Assembly (NCBI GenBank): GCA_963921825.1
Contig: OY997591.1
Span: 48,567,825 to 48,631,824, forward strand
Source: Erodium maritimum
Taxonomy: Eukaryota > Streptophyta > Magnoliopsida > Geraniales > Geraniaceae
Length of the DNA: 64,000 nt
Reading direction: 5' to 3'
Positions 21,569 to 34,272 of this stretch are shown here, piece after piece (the first letter of the stretch is position 1; each line of letters opens with the position of its first letter). Position numbers and translations under genes: made by a program. Below the pieces are notes generated by a model. That model was not told where the DNA came from. It ran no database searches and worked only from the letters and a program-made list of their open reading frames with translations.

Positions 21569-22301
21569 TCTTTGGGGTGGGGGTTCTGGGCTGGGATTGG
21601 GGTGGTGGTGAGTGGGGTGAGCGGTGAGATTCTCCTTTTTCTGCTGGGGTTACCGAGTGTGGGTAGTTTGCTCCTGCTTCTTCTTGCTGAGTGTGGGTAG
21701 CTTTTTTATATAGCTTTGAGTGTGCTTTCTTCTCTTTTGCAGGTTCCCTGGAGATCTCTCCCTGTAGGGTTCCTCCTTGGTTGCTCGCCTGAGTCGCTTT
21801 GCTTCTCTAGGTCTTCGATTCATTTGGCCTACTCTCCTTCATCCCTTCAATCTGTGCTTCTGTTGTCTCGCCTCTGCATCTCAAGGCCTGATGGAAGCAT
21901 TTGCTCTGAGCTTGCCGTCCAAGATTCTACTGTCAGGCTTCCCGGCTCCGGATCCATCGTTTGTTGGTAGATCGTCTCGTCCTCTCATCTTCTCAACCGC
22001 TCCCCAATTCTAAAGACCGAACTCCTCATTTGGGTCTTGGAATTGAGGTTTCAAAAATTTTCCCTCAAGTTCTGTTCACATCACTTGGGCCAGTTACTTT
22101 CAACAACAACATTTACATTTTCATACCCTTCTGTTTAAAAGGGTTCTCGGGGCTTCATTTTCATGCCTTGTCTTCACTATCTCTTTCACTTTCATGTAGG
22201 GTTTGGTTTTTGTGTTCGATCTGTACTCGGATCGTATTTGTACTCCTTTTTAACCTCTAAAGATGTTTTAATCTAAATTCCGCTTTTCCGATAAAAAAAA
22301 A

Positions 22302-22373
22302 GGGACGGTCTAAAATTGTGGTACCTCCTGCGGATGTTCCTCGGTCTCATAACATCAGATCCAATAGTCGAGC
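22302..22373 (+). pseudogene. Outer LINE remnant, part 2
   Basis: Continues the outer LINE coding frame (KIVVPPADVPRSHNIRSN) between the A-tail of LINE E and the left LTR of the gypsy-like element. Its last five bases, cgagc (22369-22373), are the target-site copy of that element. Confidence 0.5.
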
Positions 22374-25302
22374 TGTAAAACCCCATGTATTTCTAGAGGG
22401 TATTAATGTGAAATCAAAAACCTTGGGGGTAGGAACTTGCAATAAGTATTGTTGAAGAGAAAAACAAAAAATAAGAGAAAAGGAAAAGGGCTGGAATTAG
22501 ACTGGGTCAGACCAGACACGCGTATTGGGCTGGAGCAGACCTGCCCGTATTCGCGAACTCAGGCACAGATTCACATGGCCCAACCCAAACCCGTGCACAA
22601 AACCTAACGCGCGCCGCCTCACCTTCCTCAGTATCACGCACGCGAACCGAGACGAGAGTGTCGCCCTCCTCCCTCGCGTTCCTTCTCCCTCGCTCACGAA
22701 ACAGCACAGATCCCGCCGTGTTTCTCCCTTCGCCGGCGTTAGTCATCCTCCCCACCTTCTTCCCTTTCTTCTGCAACCCCCACAACTCAACCCCCAAACG
22801 CCAAAAAACCCTCGCCCCTTTTCCTCTTCTCCCTTCGCTCTCTCCCTCTTCGATTCGAGCTCGACGCCGTGAAATCAAGCCTCGCCGCACCAAAACCCAG
22901 CACGGTGAGCTTCCCTACTGACCATATCACCTCCCCCGTAGCACCCTGCTTGAGATTTGTGGGTTTTGGGGCTCGTTGTGGTCGGATGTGGACGGAGCAA
23001 CACCAGACCCTCGTCTCCACGCCGGCGACACGTACTCGAGCCAGATCTGGAGCGATTGAGGTTCGAGAGCCACTCCGTCGAGATCCCCTCGTCTTCCCCG
23101 AGTCCCTGACGCCTCAGCCACTGTTGAAAACCCTCCGGCGAGCTTCTCTGATGTTTCCCGCCGCCACGGCCAGGTCAGGCCTCCGCCGTCGTGCCCCCGA
23201 CCTCGCCATGATCAATCCAGGCCAAACCCTAGCTAACCGGGCCTTGGGCCAAGTGGGATGGTTGGGCCGGACGTCACCGGGCCAGGACAACCAGGACGGT
23301 CCTGGATCTGAATGGGCTCTGGGCCAGATCGTGGTTCGGACGTGGGTCATGCCCAAGTCTTGGGACCGGGCCTGACTCGGGTCCGGACCGGGTTAGGCTC
23401 GGGTCCGGGTCAGGTTCAGGTTCGGACGGGGTCTGGTTCGGGTTTTGGGTCGGATCCGGGTCAACTTGGCTTTAAAAATTAATTATATTTAAATCAGTTT
23501 CAATTAAATAAATGATTAATTATTTTGACCTAAAATTGGGAATTTAAAGGACAGTTTGGACTTTTTCAAAGGACCTTGGACTACCGGGACTGACTGAACC
23601 CTTATCTGTTAAAGTCAGATTGAACCTCGCCCGAGAAGACGAAGACCACTCCGGAACCCGTGTGAAGAACGGAGGAGGGGCTAATCGACTTTACAGCAGA
23701 GTATTATTAGAGGAAGACCACAAGGTAGGGAAAGTCTTAGCTTCTCATTTAAATAACGCTTAGTATGCCTATTAGGTTAATAAAGTTGGAAAGGTCCTAG
23801 AATTGCATATAGGATGCGAATAACTAGAATAAATGTCTTTCAATTACTAAGAACCGGATGGGTCTAGCAAGCATGCTTTGGATGAGAATCACTAGTGTAG
23901 CTCGCTTTCAATACTTGGGAATTGATTTACTGGTAGAGAGGCCGTGATGAGCCCTCGGATTAGTTGTGTGTTAGCTTCACATGCTTGTTTGCTAGTCATT
24001 AGGATAATCAAGAGTCTAATGAAACTAGATCAAATGCATGCTTGAATGTTTGAATGTTTAACTTGAATGCTTGAATCATTGGTTGATTGATTGAATGCTT
24101 AAATGATTGAATGGTTGATCGAGTATGACTGGTTGTGCCAAGGAGGCACGATCAGGTGATCGATTGACCGGTAGAGAGCAAGTGGTGAGTGATGGTAAGT
24201 ATAATTATGGGTATGAATCCCGTGTGGTGTGTATTGATGAACGTGTATATTTCTATGAACGATTATGGACCCTGCGGGGCATTAGTTACTGAGCCTGCGT
24301 GCAATGGATATGGACACTGCGGGGCATTGGTTATTGAGCCTGCGGGCAACGGTTATGGACCCTGCAGGGCATTGGTTATTGAGACTACGGGAAATGGATA
24401 TGGACCCTGCGGGGCATTGGTTATTGAGCCTGCGGGCAATGGTTACGGACCTTGCGGGGCGATGGTTATTGGGCCTGCGGCCATTGGATATTGGACCCTG
24501 CGGGGCAATTAGATGGTTTACCCTGCGGGGATTGATTTCTTGTTGTTTCACCCAAGTGTATGCGTCCTGCGGGAGTATTACCTTGGTTCCCTATGACATA
24601 TGGTCCTTTGGAGACGTTTCCGGGAATCCCGACGATAAGCGCCCTCAGGGGTTGTTACCGGTATTCCCGATGTTAAACGTCTTTGTGATGTCATGCGTCT
24701 CCTCTGGACCAAGGGAAAATCCGACATGACACAACGAGTATTGTGGATCGGAGGGTGGCGACTTCATGTCCCACGACATTTATCAAATGCTTTACCCTAT
24801 TTGATTATTTAAGAAATGCATTGGTTCCTTTATTTCCCTGTGATTGTTGTTGACTCCTTCGTTGAACACTCGGTTTATTACCACATTTCAATGTATTCAC
24901 ATTTCTTCGTATTTGAGATTTGAACTAAAATGGAGAAACTTTAATTGTTGAACTAAAAGCGTGCCTAGTTATGCATTTTCCCTACTGAGCATTAGCTCAC
25001 CCCTAATTTTTTATGACTGTTTTACAGGATCGCGTGATGATTAGTGGACTCGAGGCTCAGGAGCTTCTGGGGTCCGGGTGCTTAGAGGCGTTGGTCGTAT
25101 TTCGTGGTCATGAACTTTGTTAAAGGATTATTATTAATTTTTATGAACCTTTTGTAGAGATTTTATTATAAGCTGTTATTTGAGATATTTGGTTGAATTA
25201 AAGTTAGATGATTTTATTGGTTTTATGTCCTTTTAGTATTACAATTGCCTCATCCTTAAGTCACATCTCGAGTCCGGTCAAAACCGGATTTGAGGCGTGA
25301 CA
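22374..25302 (+). repeat. 5' LTR of the gypsy-like element (2929 bp)
   Basis: Pairs with 39817-42710. It contains a GC-rich block (about 22550-23400) with repeated cgggtccgg words, an AT-rich part, a 45-bp tandem array (24264-24510) and a conserved block (24590-24725) also found in the LTR at 56860-59654. Over the first 210 bp the two LTRs differ at roughly 15 positions including indels, so the insertion is much older than the copia inside it. Open frames here, such as 22869-23375, are duplicated in the other LTR and are not genes. Confidence 0.88.
24264..24510 (+). repeat. 45-bp tandem repeat in the 5' LTR, about 5 copies
   Basis: The unit is tggaccctgcggggcattgg, then ttattgagcctgcgggcaa and a short link. 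It reads as a 15-residue repeat in one frame only because 45 is divisible by three. The same array, more diverged, is in the 3' LTR at 41718-41975. Confidence 0.88.
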
Positions 25303-25306
25303 ATTT

Positions 25307-25318
25307 TGTATCAGAGCC
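25307..25318 (+). other. Primer binding site of the gypsy-like element (iMet type)
   Basis: tgtatcagagcc, five bases after the LTR end. It matches the usual plant PBS tggtatcagagc apart from a changed start. Confidence 0.6.
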
Positions 25319-25786
25319 TGGTTTCATTTGAAATTGGTTTTCAATTTTGAACTTGTTTTCAAAACCTCGGACCGCACATCAATTAGGTGGGTAGAGTTAG
25401 GTGGTCTAAGTCGTGGACTCAGTGACACAATTTGAGGGGTAGAGTTGGGACGACCCAAGTCTTGATGGTTTCGATGTTTAATTAAGTTTGACTCTTTCAG
25501 ATATATACGATGGTTACATTACTTGATCAGTACCCTTGCCCTATTTGCTGTAAGTTACAGTGATCGATGAAGCCGAACGGTTGAGATCGGGATTGGATTT
25601 ACGAGTAATAATCGAGTCGTTAAGAATTGGATGTTGAGTAAACCATTTGTAAATTGTGTCACCACCTTGGTTGGTAAGTTAGACCAGTGAGCTTGGTTGT
25701 TAGTATGAGGTGTGTATTGTGTCTATCCCGATGCTTCGTGATTCGGGAAACCTAAACCGAAAGATATTCTGGTATGGTGCGTTAGC

Positions 25787-26070
25787 GTCTTATCCGACGC
25801 TCCGTGATCCGGAAAGACTGGTTCCGTCCCGATGCTACGTGAGATTATCGTCTTATCCGATGCTCCGTGATCCGGAAAGACTGGTTCCATCCCGATGCTA
25901 CGTGAGATTATCGTCTTATCCGATGCCCCGTGATCTAGAAAGACTCGTTCCGCCCAATACTTCGTGATATTATTGTCCTTCACGATGCTTCGTGTTCCGG
26001 ACGGACATATTCCACCATCTGCTTCGTGATACGGGACTGGTTTCACCCCTATGCTTCGTGATACGGGAAG
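25787..26070 (+). repeat. 63-bp tandem repeat in the gypsy leader
   Basis: The unit begins gtcttatccgacgctccgtg and ends acgtgagattatc. Two copies are nearly perfect and the following ones decay but keep the core gatgcttcgtgat. Confidence 0.82.
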
Positions 26071-26289
26071 ACTGAGCCGATGATGTTCCGGCACCATACT
26101 TTACTGTATTATTCTAATGCTGCGTGTTCTGGAGTGATGAAGTGTTAGTTGTGAAATTGTTGATTTGTTTAAGTGATAACCGTTATTTGAGAATTAAAGT
26201 TGAAAGTTGACCCAAAAAGGGAGTTTAATTGAACAAAGGGTAGAAACCCGAGTGGTACTGCGGTACCTTACTGATAAGGTGTACTTTAC

Positions 26290-26425
26290 AGAGCACGAGA
26301 ACTCTTGAATTTTGTACTTGATGGGCATGAGAACCATGTGTACTGAATTATGTATTTTGAAGGGCATGAGAACCTTGTGTACTGAATTGTGAATTTTGAT
26401 GAGCATGAGAACTCGGTGTATCGAA
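26290..26425 (+). repeat. 39-bp tandem repeat in the gypsy leader
   Basis: Unit gggcatgagaaccttgtgta then ctgaattgtgaattttga, about three copies, the outer ones diverged. Confidence 0.75.
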
Positions 26426-27496
26426 TACCTTGTGAAATTGATTATTAATGGTCCCGCTTCAGCGGATGGTTAGTAGGAAATACGAATAGGTCATGCCGAA
26501 ATTTCTGTAGAACTGAAATGTTTGCACTATCACGGGTTGACTCAGGGGCGCCACTGTAGTCGAGCGTGATGGTTGGATGTCAAGTTGTTACAATGAGATT
26601 CAGGGACGCCTGAATCAGGTTGTAACGACGCGAGATCGACATGAAGGTTGGATAAAAGTTAAAGTGTTGAGAACCTGTGGAAAGGAAAGAAATGCTAAGT
26701 TGTGATGAAATTGATCGTGTTACGATGCTAGACCCCGCGTATTGGGAAGATACCCGATTGGGGGGTATGCCTGTGGCCTTGTGCCTTGTGTGAATTACTT
26801 GAGATTATTCCTCCTGTGGGAGTTGATTGAGTGATTTGATTGAACCTTCCTGTGGGAGTTGATTGATTGATTTGATTGAACCGTTGATGGTTGTTGTGAG
26901 ACGCACAAGGTGCGAGATTCTTTGTCTATATAAATATCATATATGACTATACTATGTATGATTATACTACTTACTATCGATCCAAGTGGGATCCATATGA
27001 GACGCACGAGAACGTCATGATATGATGAATCGGACCGGTTGTGTTAAACTGAGATATGAACCTATCTGTTATAAACACAGCGAGTATACGAGATGTCACA
27101 TGTTTATATCCCGAGGGATACCAGAAGCCGCCCGGCTGTGGGGCAGAGCTAGACACCAGATGTGGGTCTGGCAGGGGCAGCGAGCGCCCAGGGTGCTGCT
27201 TCCACAGAGCACCCGAGTTTTGAGGATAGACCGGTGGGGTCACCACCTCGAGCTCCTCCAGTCGCGGAGCCGACACAGGCGACCCTTATTGATGAGGTGG
27301 TTCGCGCAGTGCTAACAACGCTTAGCGCTCAGCACGAGACTACAACACCGGCACAAGAGTCTGTGCCTATTGCTGACGCAGTCACTACCGAGATGTCAGG
27401 CCATATGGACAGTTACTCGGCCCGGGCACTCAGAGATTTTCGTAGGTTGGGTACACCTATCTTTTCCGAAGGATCAGACCGCGAGGCAGTTGTGGT

Positions 27497-29185
27497 TGTT
27501 AGTCTTAGTCCCCGTAGTTCAATCCTAAATGTCCAAATGTATATATCATCGTTAGCAATAAAATTAAAGCGGCTTTATATTACTTATGTGTTGGAGTAAT
27601 ATATCGATGTGTGCTCTGATCTATGCCCACCATGCGAATAGAACCATAGATCGAGATAGATCACACTCGATGGGTCCCTAGTCAACAAAGCTTCACTAGA
27701 AGCGACTAGTATGAAAGATGGCTCTTTATGGCTTACGTTCTGTTAGTCATTGGAATGAGATTCCGGAGTCTGATCATAGATATCATGTGGGACATGATAT
27801 TGGACGACCCGCCCTGAATATGTGCCATAGATTAAGTCATGAACATATTCAGTGTTGTAGCTTGTCATGTATCCTTAAACCAAGGAGTCTTTGTGATCGC
27901 TATGTAGTCAACAACTGAGTTTGACCTGAGCCTAACGTTGTCCGTAACAGGGCTTCCATAACGGCCAGGATTGGCTTGGGGACGGGCTACATGAGTGACA
28001 CGAAAGACGGCTAAGGGATTTATCCCTCATACTAAGGTATGGGAAAGATATCGGTTCTCGGCCACTTGATCGAGAGTGACTGGAAGAATAGCATGGCCAT
28101 GCACATGATACTGGGTATCATATCTTCAGTCATCTCACATATCAAGGAACGGTGATTGAGAATAATAAGGATGACGGCTCTATGCCTTATCTCAATCAGG
28201 ATATCGGAGATAAAAGGATAATGACAGGGACGACGGAAAGGTTAGAATCGACAGGGTCGATTCGTTATGTAGTGTCAGGCAATACTAAAGTCTCGTTAGT
28301 TGCCACTTAAATAGGATCAAGTAAAATGGGATTTTACGTTGATCTATTGACATGCATAAACCTAAGGGTCACACCGGAGGATGAAACTCATTGACACATT
28401 TATGGAGAATGGCCAAAAGGGAGTTGTCTCGGGACATGACCAAAACTGGGTTTTGGGTCATGTGCCCGTAAGTGAATAGGACTTCACAGATCGAGACAAG
28501 GCTTGGAGTCTTGGGATTGATCGCGTCGGATAATGTTGGACATTTCCGGTATGGAAGGCATGGAGGCGATGAGCGAATCACGGGACCTCGTTGGAAATGG
28601 CCACGGGCCATGTTCCAAGAGGCCCATGAAAGGCCCATGCAACCAAGGCCCATGGAACTAATTAATCAAGTCTTGATTAATTAGTACTAAGTAAGCAAGA
28701 CAAGGATTAAGGTGTTGGTGATTCACCACCTAACCCAATCTTGTCTTGCCATACTTTGTCCTATTTACACCTTACTTGACACCATACTTGTCCCATGCCT
28801 TTAGTTGGACAAGTATGGGTTTTGTTATGTTTAAGTCATCTTTTTTCAACATAACAAACACAAGACAAGAATAGGAAACACATTTTCTCTCCCTCTTCCA
28901 TGGCCATTTCGGGTTTGGCTAGTTTCCACCTCCATGTTTGTGTTCTTGAGTCCTCAAAGAGAAGAACTACGTGGCTTTGATTCCCATGTGGATACGTAGG
29001 CGTCTTGGAGACTCAAGCCAATCATTCGTTAACCGGTGTTCTTGTTTTGGTAAGAACTAGTGCTGAAATTTTTCTCTTGTTAATCCATTCTTTGTTAGTT
29101 GTTTCATGGTTCTAATTGTCTCTTGGTTTTCATTGATTTTCCGCTGCGAGTTGGTTCATCTCCAACCCTACCTAGAGACCCAACA
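27497..29185 (+). repeat. 5' LTR of copia N (1689 bp)
   Basis: Identical to the 3' LTR except gcgaatag/gtgaatag (position 27637) and gtgccata/gtgtcata (position 27825) in the parts I compared. A third copy lies inverted at 45701-47388. The small open frames in it are repeated in all three and mean nothing. Confidence 0.92.
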
Positions 29186-29186
29186 G

Positions 29187-29198
29187 TGGTATCAGAGC
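29187..29198 (+). other. Primer binding site of copia N
   Basis: tggtatcagagc, one base after the LTR; perfect complement type for initiator tRNA-Met. Confidence 0.9.
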
Positions 29199-30742
29199 CG
29201 TGCTACCTTCGGGATTCACAAGACGGTGTTCAAAGTTTCGGTTTTGCTTGAAAGTTTCGTTTTTGGCATGTTGTTTTGCTAAATTGTTTGATAACATGTT
29301 TTAAATTATTGTTTATGGATTTAATGCATGTAAAATGAATTTTTGAAAATTATTTCAAATCTGGAAATTTTGAAAAAAATTTGATTTTTCGGGTCTCGGG
29401 AGCGGGACTCTCGGGGAGCCGAAACCGGGACCGAACGGGGCTCCGTTGGACGGAGCTAGGCCAAGCATGACCATTGGATGGTTGATATGCCAAGGCTAAA
29501 CCGTTTTGTTAGTTATGACGAGTTTGGAACCATCATGATGAACTCGAAGATCAAATGTTCAAAAGTTTCATTTTTGAACGGTTTCGATAAACCGAGCATC
29601 AAAAAAATTTCGAAACTTGGCTATTAATTAAAACCGGAAAATCACATGATGTTTGATAACATGCTTGTTTGATAACACGATGTGTGATGTGATGTTGGCA
29701 TGGTGTACATAATAGCCCCGAGCTCGATTTAATTATTTATCGCTTTTCACGGCCTGCGAGCCGTTAGAGTTAACGTGTAATTATTCTTTCAAGGTGTGGT
29801 CGTCGAACCACTTGTTTGTAATATTTATTTATTCCCGACCTGCGAGTCGTGTATTAAATTGTAATTTTTTACTCAAGACGAAGAAAGGGCGAAAAGGTCA
29901 TTTGGTGGCTTTTCGGGTGTTGGCATTGGCTTGGAGTCGGTGGAGCTCAAGAAGCTAGTGGGAGTTAGTTTAGGGGGCTATTATGTGCACATTTATCGCT
30001 TTATGCTTGGTTTAGTTTATGCATGATTAATTCTATGTGTTTTAGAATTGCATGCTTAACTTTATTTACCGAGCATATCACCTCACATGCAAAGATAAAA
30101 TTGGAATTTTAATCCTTGTGTGTGAACCCTTAGAACCGTCATTGCATTGGATGTAGTTGACGGGTTCAAAGGAAGAATTACATTGGATGTAATTTGAGGC
30201 ATCATTGCATTTGGAATGTAGTTGATGTGCTCATCGCATCTAGGATGTGCCAAAGTTTTGAACACAACTGGACAAGTAAAAGCGCGTCATGTCCGATACC
30301 TCCCAATCATCAACACCTTACTACCTCCCCGTCCTATGGGTGTCGTGCGCATTAGCGGAGCATCCATGGGGAAGCGGGGTAGTAGGTTTGGACGACATAT
30401 GTGGGTGTCGTGCGCATTAGCGGAGCACCTACATAGTGACGGGCCATAGTTGAAAATTGGTGGACCCGACTACGATTCTCAGCCTGAGGTTGAGCTAGGG
30501 TAACAGATAGGGTAAGTCGTGTACATAAGTACATACCCTAGCCAAGAGTCACATTGGATGTGATTGGATGGAGTCCTACCTACATAGCTCGATTAAGTGG
30601 TGAGCATTAGTTCAGCTTAATCGAGTGAATCAAGGATCTTGGTTTCAGATTCTAAAGGTTTAGAATCGATTGTTGGTGTTTAAGCTTGATCTTCATAAAA
30701 TTTATTCAGTTTACTGATTGAATTTTATCTGTTGTAGATCAA
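29199..30742 (+). other. Leader of copia N
   Basis: About 1.5 kb between the PBS and the first gag ATG. It contains a repeated phrase (gtgggtgtcgtgcgcattag near 30403, also without its first part near 30338) and cattggatgta words. No gene is seen. Confidence 0.6.
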
Positions 30743-30976
30743 ATGGCAAATTCAGCGAACATTAATAGTTTGTCATTAAAAACCATTCTTGACAGGGTCA
30801 AGCTAAATGGGACAAACTATTTGGACTGGTACAGAATTTTGAGGATAGTCCTCAAGTCTGAACGCAAAGAATATGTCCATGACAAGGCTGTCTCTAAGAC
30901 CATATCAGAGTTACATGAAGTGTCATTAATTGCTGAGAAGAATATATCAGGGATCTGGGATCCAAGGATATTCTGA
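30743..30976 (+). pseudogene. copia N gag, N-terminal piece
   Basis: Starts MANSANINSLSLKTILDRVK and LNGTNYLDWYRILRIVLKSE, the conserved N-terminal region of copia Gag (DUF4219/UBN2 type). It stops after 77 residues; the middle of Gag is deleted and coding resumes in another frame with the zinc-knuckle remnant. The ATG at 30743 is chosen because it opens the conserved motif. Confidence 0.8.
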
Positions 30977-33900
30977 TGGTCAACAAGGGAATTGGAAGTG
31001 GAAAGGGCGGGGCCCATGCGCACTTGGCAGGAAAGATGAGACACATGAGAATGTCTACTTCTACTGCCAACAGCCTGGTCATTGGAACCGGGATTACAGG
31101 AAGTTCACGGCTGATCTGAAGAAGGGCAGTGGGACTGCGCCTTCATCAAATAGCGTGGATGATCTGAAGAAGGGCAGTAGGACTGCGCCTTCATCAGGAA
31201 ACCTGGATGATCTAAGGAAGGGCGGTGGGACCGTGCCTTCATCCGGTATTAACTCTATAGAGCTACATCTCTCTACTTCCAAAGATTCATGGGTATTAGA
31301 TACCAGGACTGAATCTCACACATGCACTTATATAAGGTGGCTGAAAGTAGGAGAGGTTTGGAAAGCACGAAGTGGACCTCAAAGTTGTGGCAACTGTTGT
31401 AGGATCCATGAGTCTTGCTTTGCCAAGAGGCCTTGTCTTAGTACTGTATAATGTATATTGCATACCTACTTTTAGTAGGAATATTATATTTGTATCCGTG
31501 TTTGACAAGGAAGGATATAATGTTAATATTGGAAATGGAGTTTTCAATGTTCTATGCAATGATATGTTTTATACCAGTACTGACTTGGTTGGAGGATTGT
31601 ACATATTAGATATGGGTAACAATGCCTCAAGTTCTATATATTCCGTTAATACCAAGAGGTTTTAAATCCAACGATTTAAACCTAACTCTGTTAAGGCACT
31701 ATCATTTAGGTCGCATAAACAAGAAGCACCTATCAGCACTTCAGAAGTGCGGACTTTCAGGTTCATTCGAATTCCATTCGATCGATAGGTGCAAGGTTTG
31801 TTTGATGGGCAAAATGACTAAAGTTCCCTTTTATCGATCTCGATGAAAGGGCGGGTGAATTATTGGGGCTGATACACTCGAATGTGTGTAGACCAATAAG
31901 TTCACTTGCCAGGAGGGGTTTTAGCTACTTTACCACATTTATTGATGATTACAGTAAATATGGTTATGTCTATTCGGTGAGACATAAGTCTGAAGCTTTT
32001 GATAAATTCAAAGAGTTTAAGACTAAAGTAGAAAACCAGCTCGACAAAGGTATTAAGGCACTTCGATTGGATCGAGGTGGAAAATACTTGACCACAGAGT
32101 TATTAGATCATCTAAAAGAGAATGGGATCCTTTTAGAATGGACTCCTCCTGGGACACTGTAGTTGAAAGGTGTAGCCAAACGGAGAAATCGGACATTGTT
32201 AGACAATGGTCCGTTCCATGATTAGGTTGACTGATCTCCCAATCTCTTTCAGGGTTTATGCTCTAGAGACGACCGCATTCATAGTGAATCGGGCTTCGAC
32301 AAGGGTGTGGAAGGGACACCATTTTAAAAATGGAATGGGATGATGCCCGCTTTGTCCTTCCTAAAGATTTGTGGTTGCGAGGCTTATGTGAAACATTTGG
32401 TTTCGACTAAGCTCGAACCAAGATCTGAGATATGCACCTTCGTGTGGTATCCCAAAGCAACAAGGGGATACCACTTCTACAATCCCAGTGAGAACATGGT
32501 GTTCATCGCATGGGGTGGGGTCTTTATGGAAAAGGAGTTTTGTTTCCAAAGACGTCATTGGGAGGACTGTGCATCTCGAAGAAATTCAGGATGGTACAGA
32601 TCTATCTAAACCAATTGGAAACCCAGTAGAAAGAAGCCAGAGATTGTCGTAGAGTAAGAACCAATTCCTGTTACAATTCCGGAAGGTCCAAGGCGATTTG
32701 AAAGGATCAATCTTCCACCTCCAAGATATGGTATCCGGAGGTGACAATGAAGTCATGGTGGATCACGATGATCCAACCACCTTTCAGGAAGTCGTGGATG
32801 GGCCCAACTCCGAGTTATGGCTGGGAGCCATGAGGGAGGAAATGCAATCCATGTCGGACAACCGAGTCTGGGAACCGGTTGATCCCATCAATGGTGTGAG
32901 GACCATAGGATGCAAATGGATCTTCAAGGTGAAGATGGACATGGACGGCAACCCTCTGACCTACAAAGCTCAACTAGTGGCGAAAGGTTATAGGCAGATC
33001 CAATGGATTGACTATGAGGAAACCTTCTCCTTAGTGGCTATGGTCAAAATCGATCCAAATTCTTCTTGACATAACTGCGTATCATAATTACGAGATATGG
33101 CAAGTGGATGTCAAAACCGCTTTCCTAAATGGAAATTTGACTGAGTACGTTTGTATGTCTCGGCCCAAAGGTTTTGACGATCCGAAGAATAAAGGAAAGA
33201 TTTATAAGTTGTTGAAATCCATTTATGGATTGAAACGAACTTCTCGGAGTTGGATCCTTCGTTTTGATGAAGCTGTAATTGGATTTGGCTTAATCAAGAA
33301 CGAGGATGAATCTTGCGTTTATAAGAAGGCTAGTGGGAGCAATATTACCTTTCTGGTTCTCATTGAAAACGACATCCCAACCTTGCACGAGACTAAAGCT
33401 TGGTTGAGGAAGTGTTTTTCAATAAAGGACTTAGGCGATGCTTCTCATATCTTAAGGATTAAGATATGTAGAGATCGCACCAAGAGGGTCTTGGATTTAA
33501 GTCAGGGAACCTATGTGAACAAGGCATTGAGTAGGTTCTTAATGCTCGATTCAAAGAAAGGACTCTTACCCACTAGTCATGGCATTCATCTCAGCAAAAC
33601 TCAGTGTCCTAAGACACCTGATGAGCTGAAAAGGATGATGAGAATCCTATGCGCCTGGGGGCAGGATCGATCATATATGCCATGACATGTATGAGACCAG
33701 ACGTCTCGTAAGCCTTATGTTGTACCAGTAGACATCATTCTAACCCGGGGGAAAGATGATGTTGAACTAGTCGTCGAAGGATGAGTAGACGCTAGTTTTC
33801 CAAGACAAATCTAGATGACTTTAGAAGTCAATCAGGATATGTGTTTACGCTGAATGGCAGAGCTTTAGATGGGAAAGCGTAAAGCAAGATACCATTGCCG

Positions 33901-34130
33901 AATCTACGACAGAGGCCAAATACATGGATGCTGCAGAGGCGGCTAAGGAGGCTATGTGGATTTGGAAATTCATGGCAGGGCTGGGTGTAATTAAAAACCC
34001 ATCCAGCCCGGTGAATCCATTTTGCGACAACACAAGGGCCATTGCGCAAGCTAAAAGCCCAGATCGCATAACAAATCCAAACATGTACTGCGGCGTATCC
34101 ACCTCATCAGAGAAATACTGAACTGAGGTG
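30960..34130 (+). pseudogene. copia N pol (knuckle, protease, integrase, RT, RNase H), broken
   Basis: Domains in copia order: zinc knuckle YFYCQQPGHWNRDY with Tyr in place of the first and last Cys; protease site LDTRT where LDTGT is expected; GAG-pre-integrase (HYHLGRINKKHLSAL, CKVCLMGKM); integrase core (TFIDDYSKYGYVY, LDRGGKYLTTELL); RT (WIFKVKMDMDGN, WQVDVKTAFLNGNLTEYV, YGLKRTSRSW); RNase H remnant (TTEAKYMDAAEAAKEA, FCDNTRAIAQAK). The RT catalytic box YVDD is missing: the sequence jumps from FLVL to IENDIPTL near 33358-33364. Many stops and frameshifts separate the blocks. No domain looks functional. Confidence 0.88.
31109..31250 (+). repeat. Tandem repeat in the copia N linker between knuckle and protease
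   Basis: Three in-frame copies of a roughly 48-bp unit reading DLKKGSGTAPSS with a variable end. They separate the zinc knuckle from the protease. Confidence 0.82.
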
Positions 34131-34260
34131 AAGTGAAGATAACATATATTGCAACAGATGATAACATAGCCAACCCTTTGACTAAGGCAGTGTCACTGCC
34201 TGAACATGTTAGACATGTAAAGTCGATGGGGACATATTGGAGTTTAGATTGGAACTAGGG

Positions 34261-34272
34261 CAAGTGGGAGAT
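34261..34272 (+). other. Polypurine tract of copia N
   Basis: caagtgggagat immediately before the 3' LTR; plus-strand priming site. Confidence 0.75.

Larger units (their letters stand above)
18689..22301 (+). mobile_element. LINE E with inverted-duplicated 5' end
   Basis: Sense LINE sequence (linker, RT, zf-RVT region, 3' UTR, A-tail at 22293-22298) runs from about 18972 to 22301. In front of it lies an inverted copy of the first 277 bp (18689-18966). It interrupts the outer LINE remnant; only a short ambiguous direct repeat (aaggg) can be seen at the junctions. Endonuclease is missing through 5' truncation. The 3' UTR (21570-22290) is long and GT-rich and holds a few meaningless open frames. 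Confidence 0.8.
25319..27107 (+). other. Leader of the gypsy-like element, with tandem repeats
   Basis: About 1.8 kb without a credible gene. It holds a 63-bp tandem array, a 39-bp array and a small repeat of cctgtgggagttgattga (26811-26880). Such long repeat-rich leaders are known from large gypsy elements. Confidence 0.6.

Noticed and set aside
22525..23375. GC-rich region with several overlapping open frames resembling a host gene 5' end
   Set aside because: It is inside the 5' LTR and recurs at 39981-40670 in the 3' LTR. No domain or splice pattern is seen, and openness on several frames follows from GC content.
24189..24729. Open frames with a 15-residue repeat (GPCGALVIEPAGNGY-like) that look like a repetitive protein
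   Set aside because: They lie in a gypsy LTR, are repeated in its partner LTR with changed residues, and exist only because the 45-bp DNA repeat is a multiple of three. Frames on the other strand are open too.
27718..28684. Small open frames of 66, 70 and 94 codons repeated exactly elsewhere
   Set aside because: They occur in all three copia N-family LTRs (27497, 34273, 45701) on both strands; repetition reflects the LTR, not a gene family.
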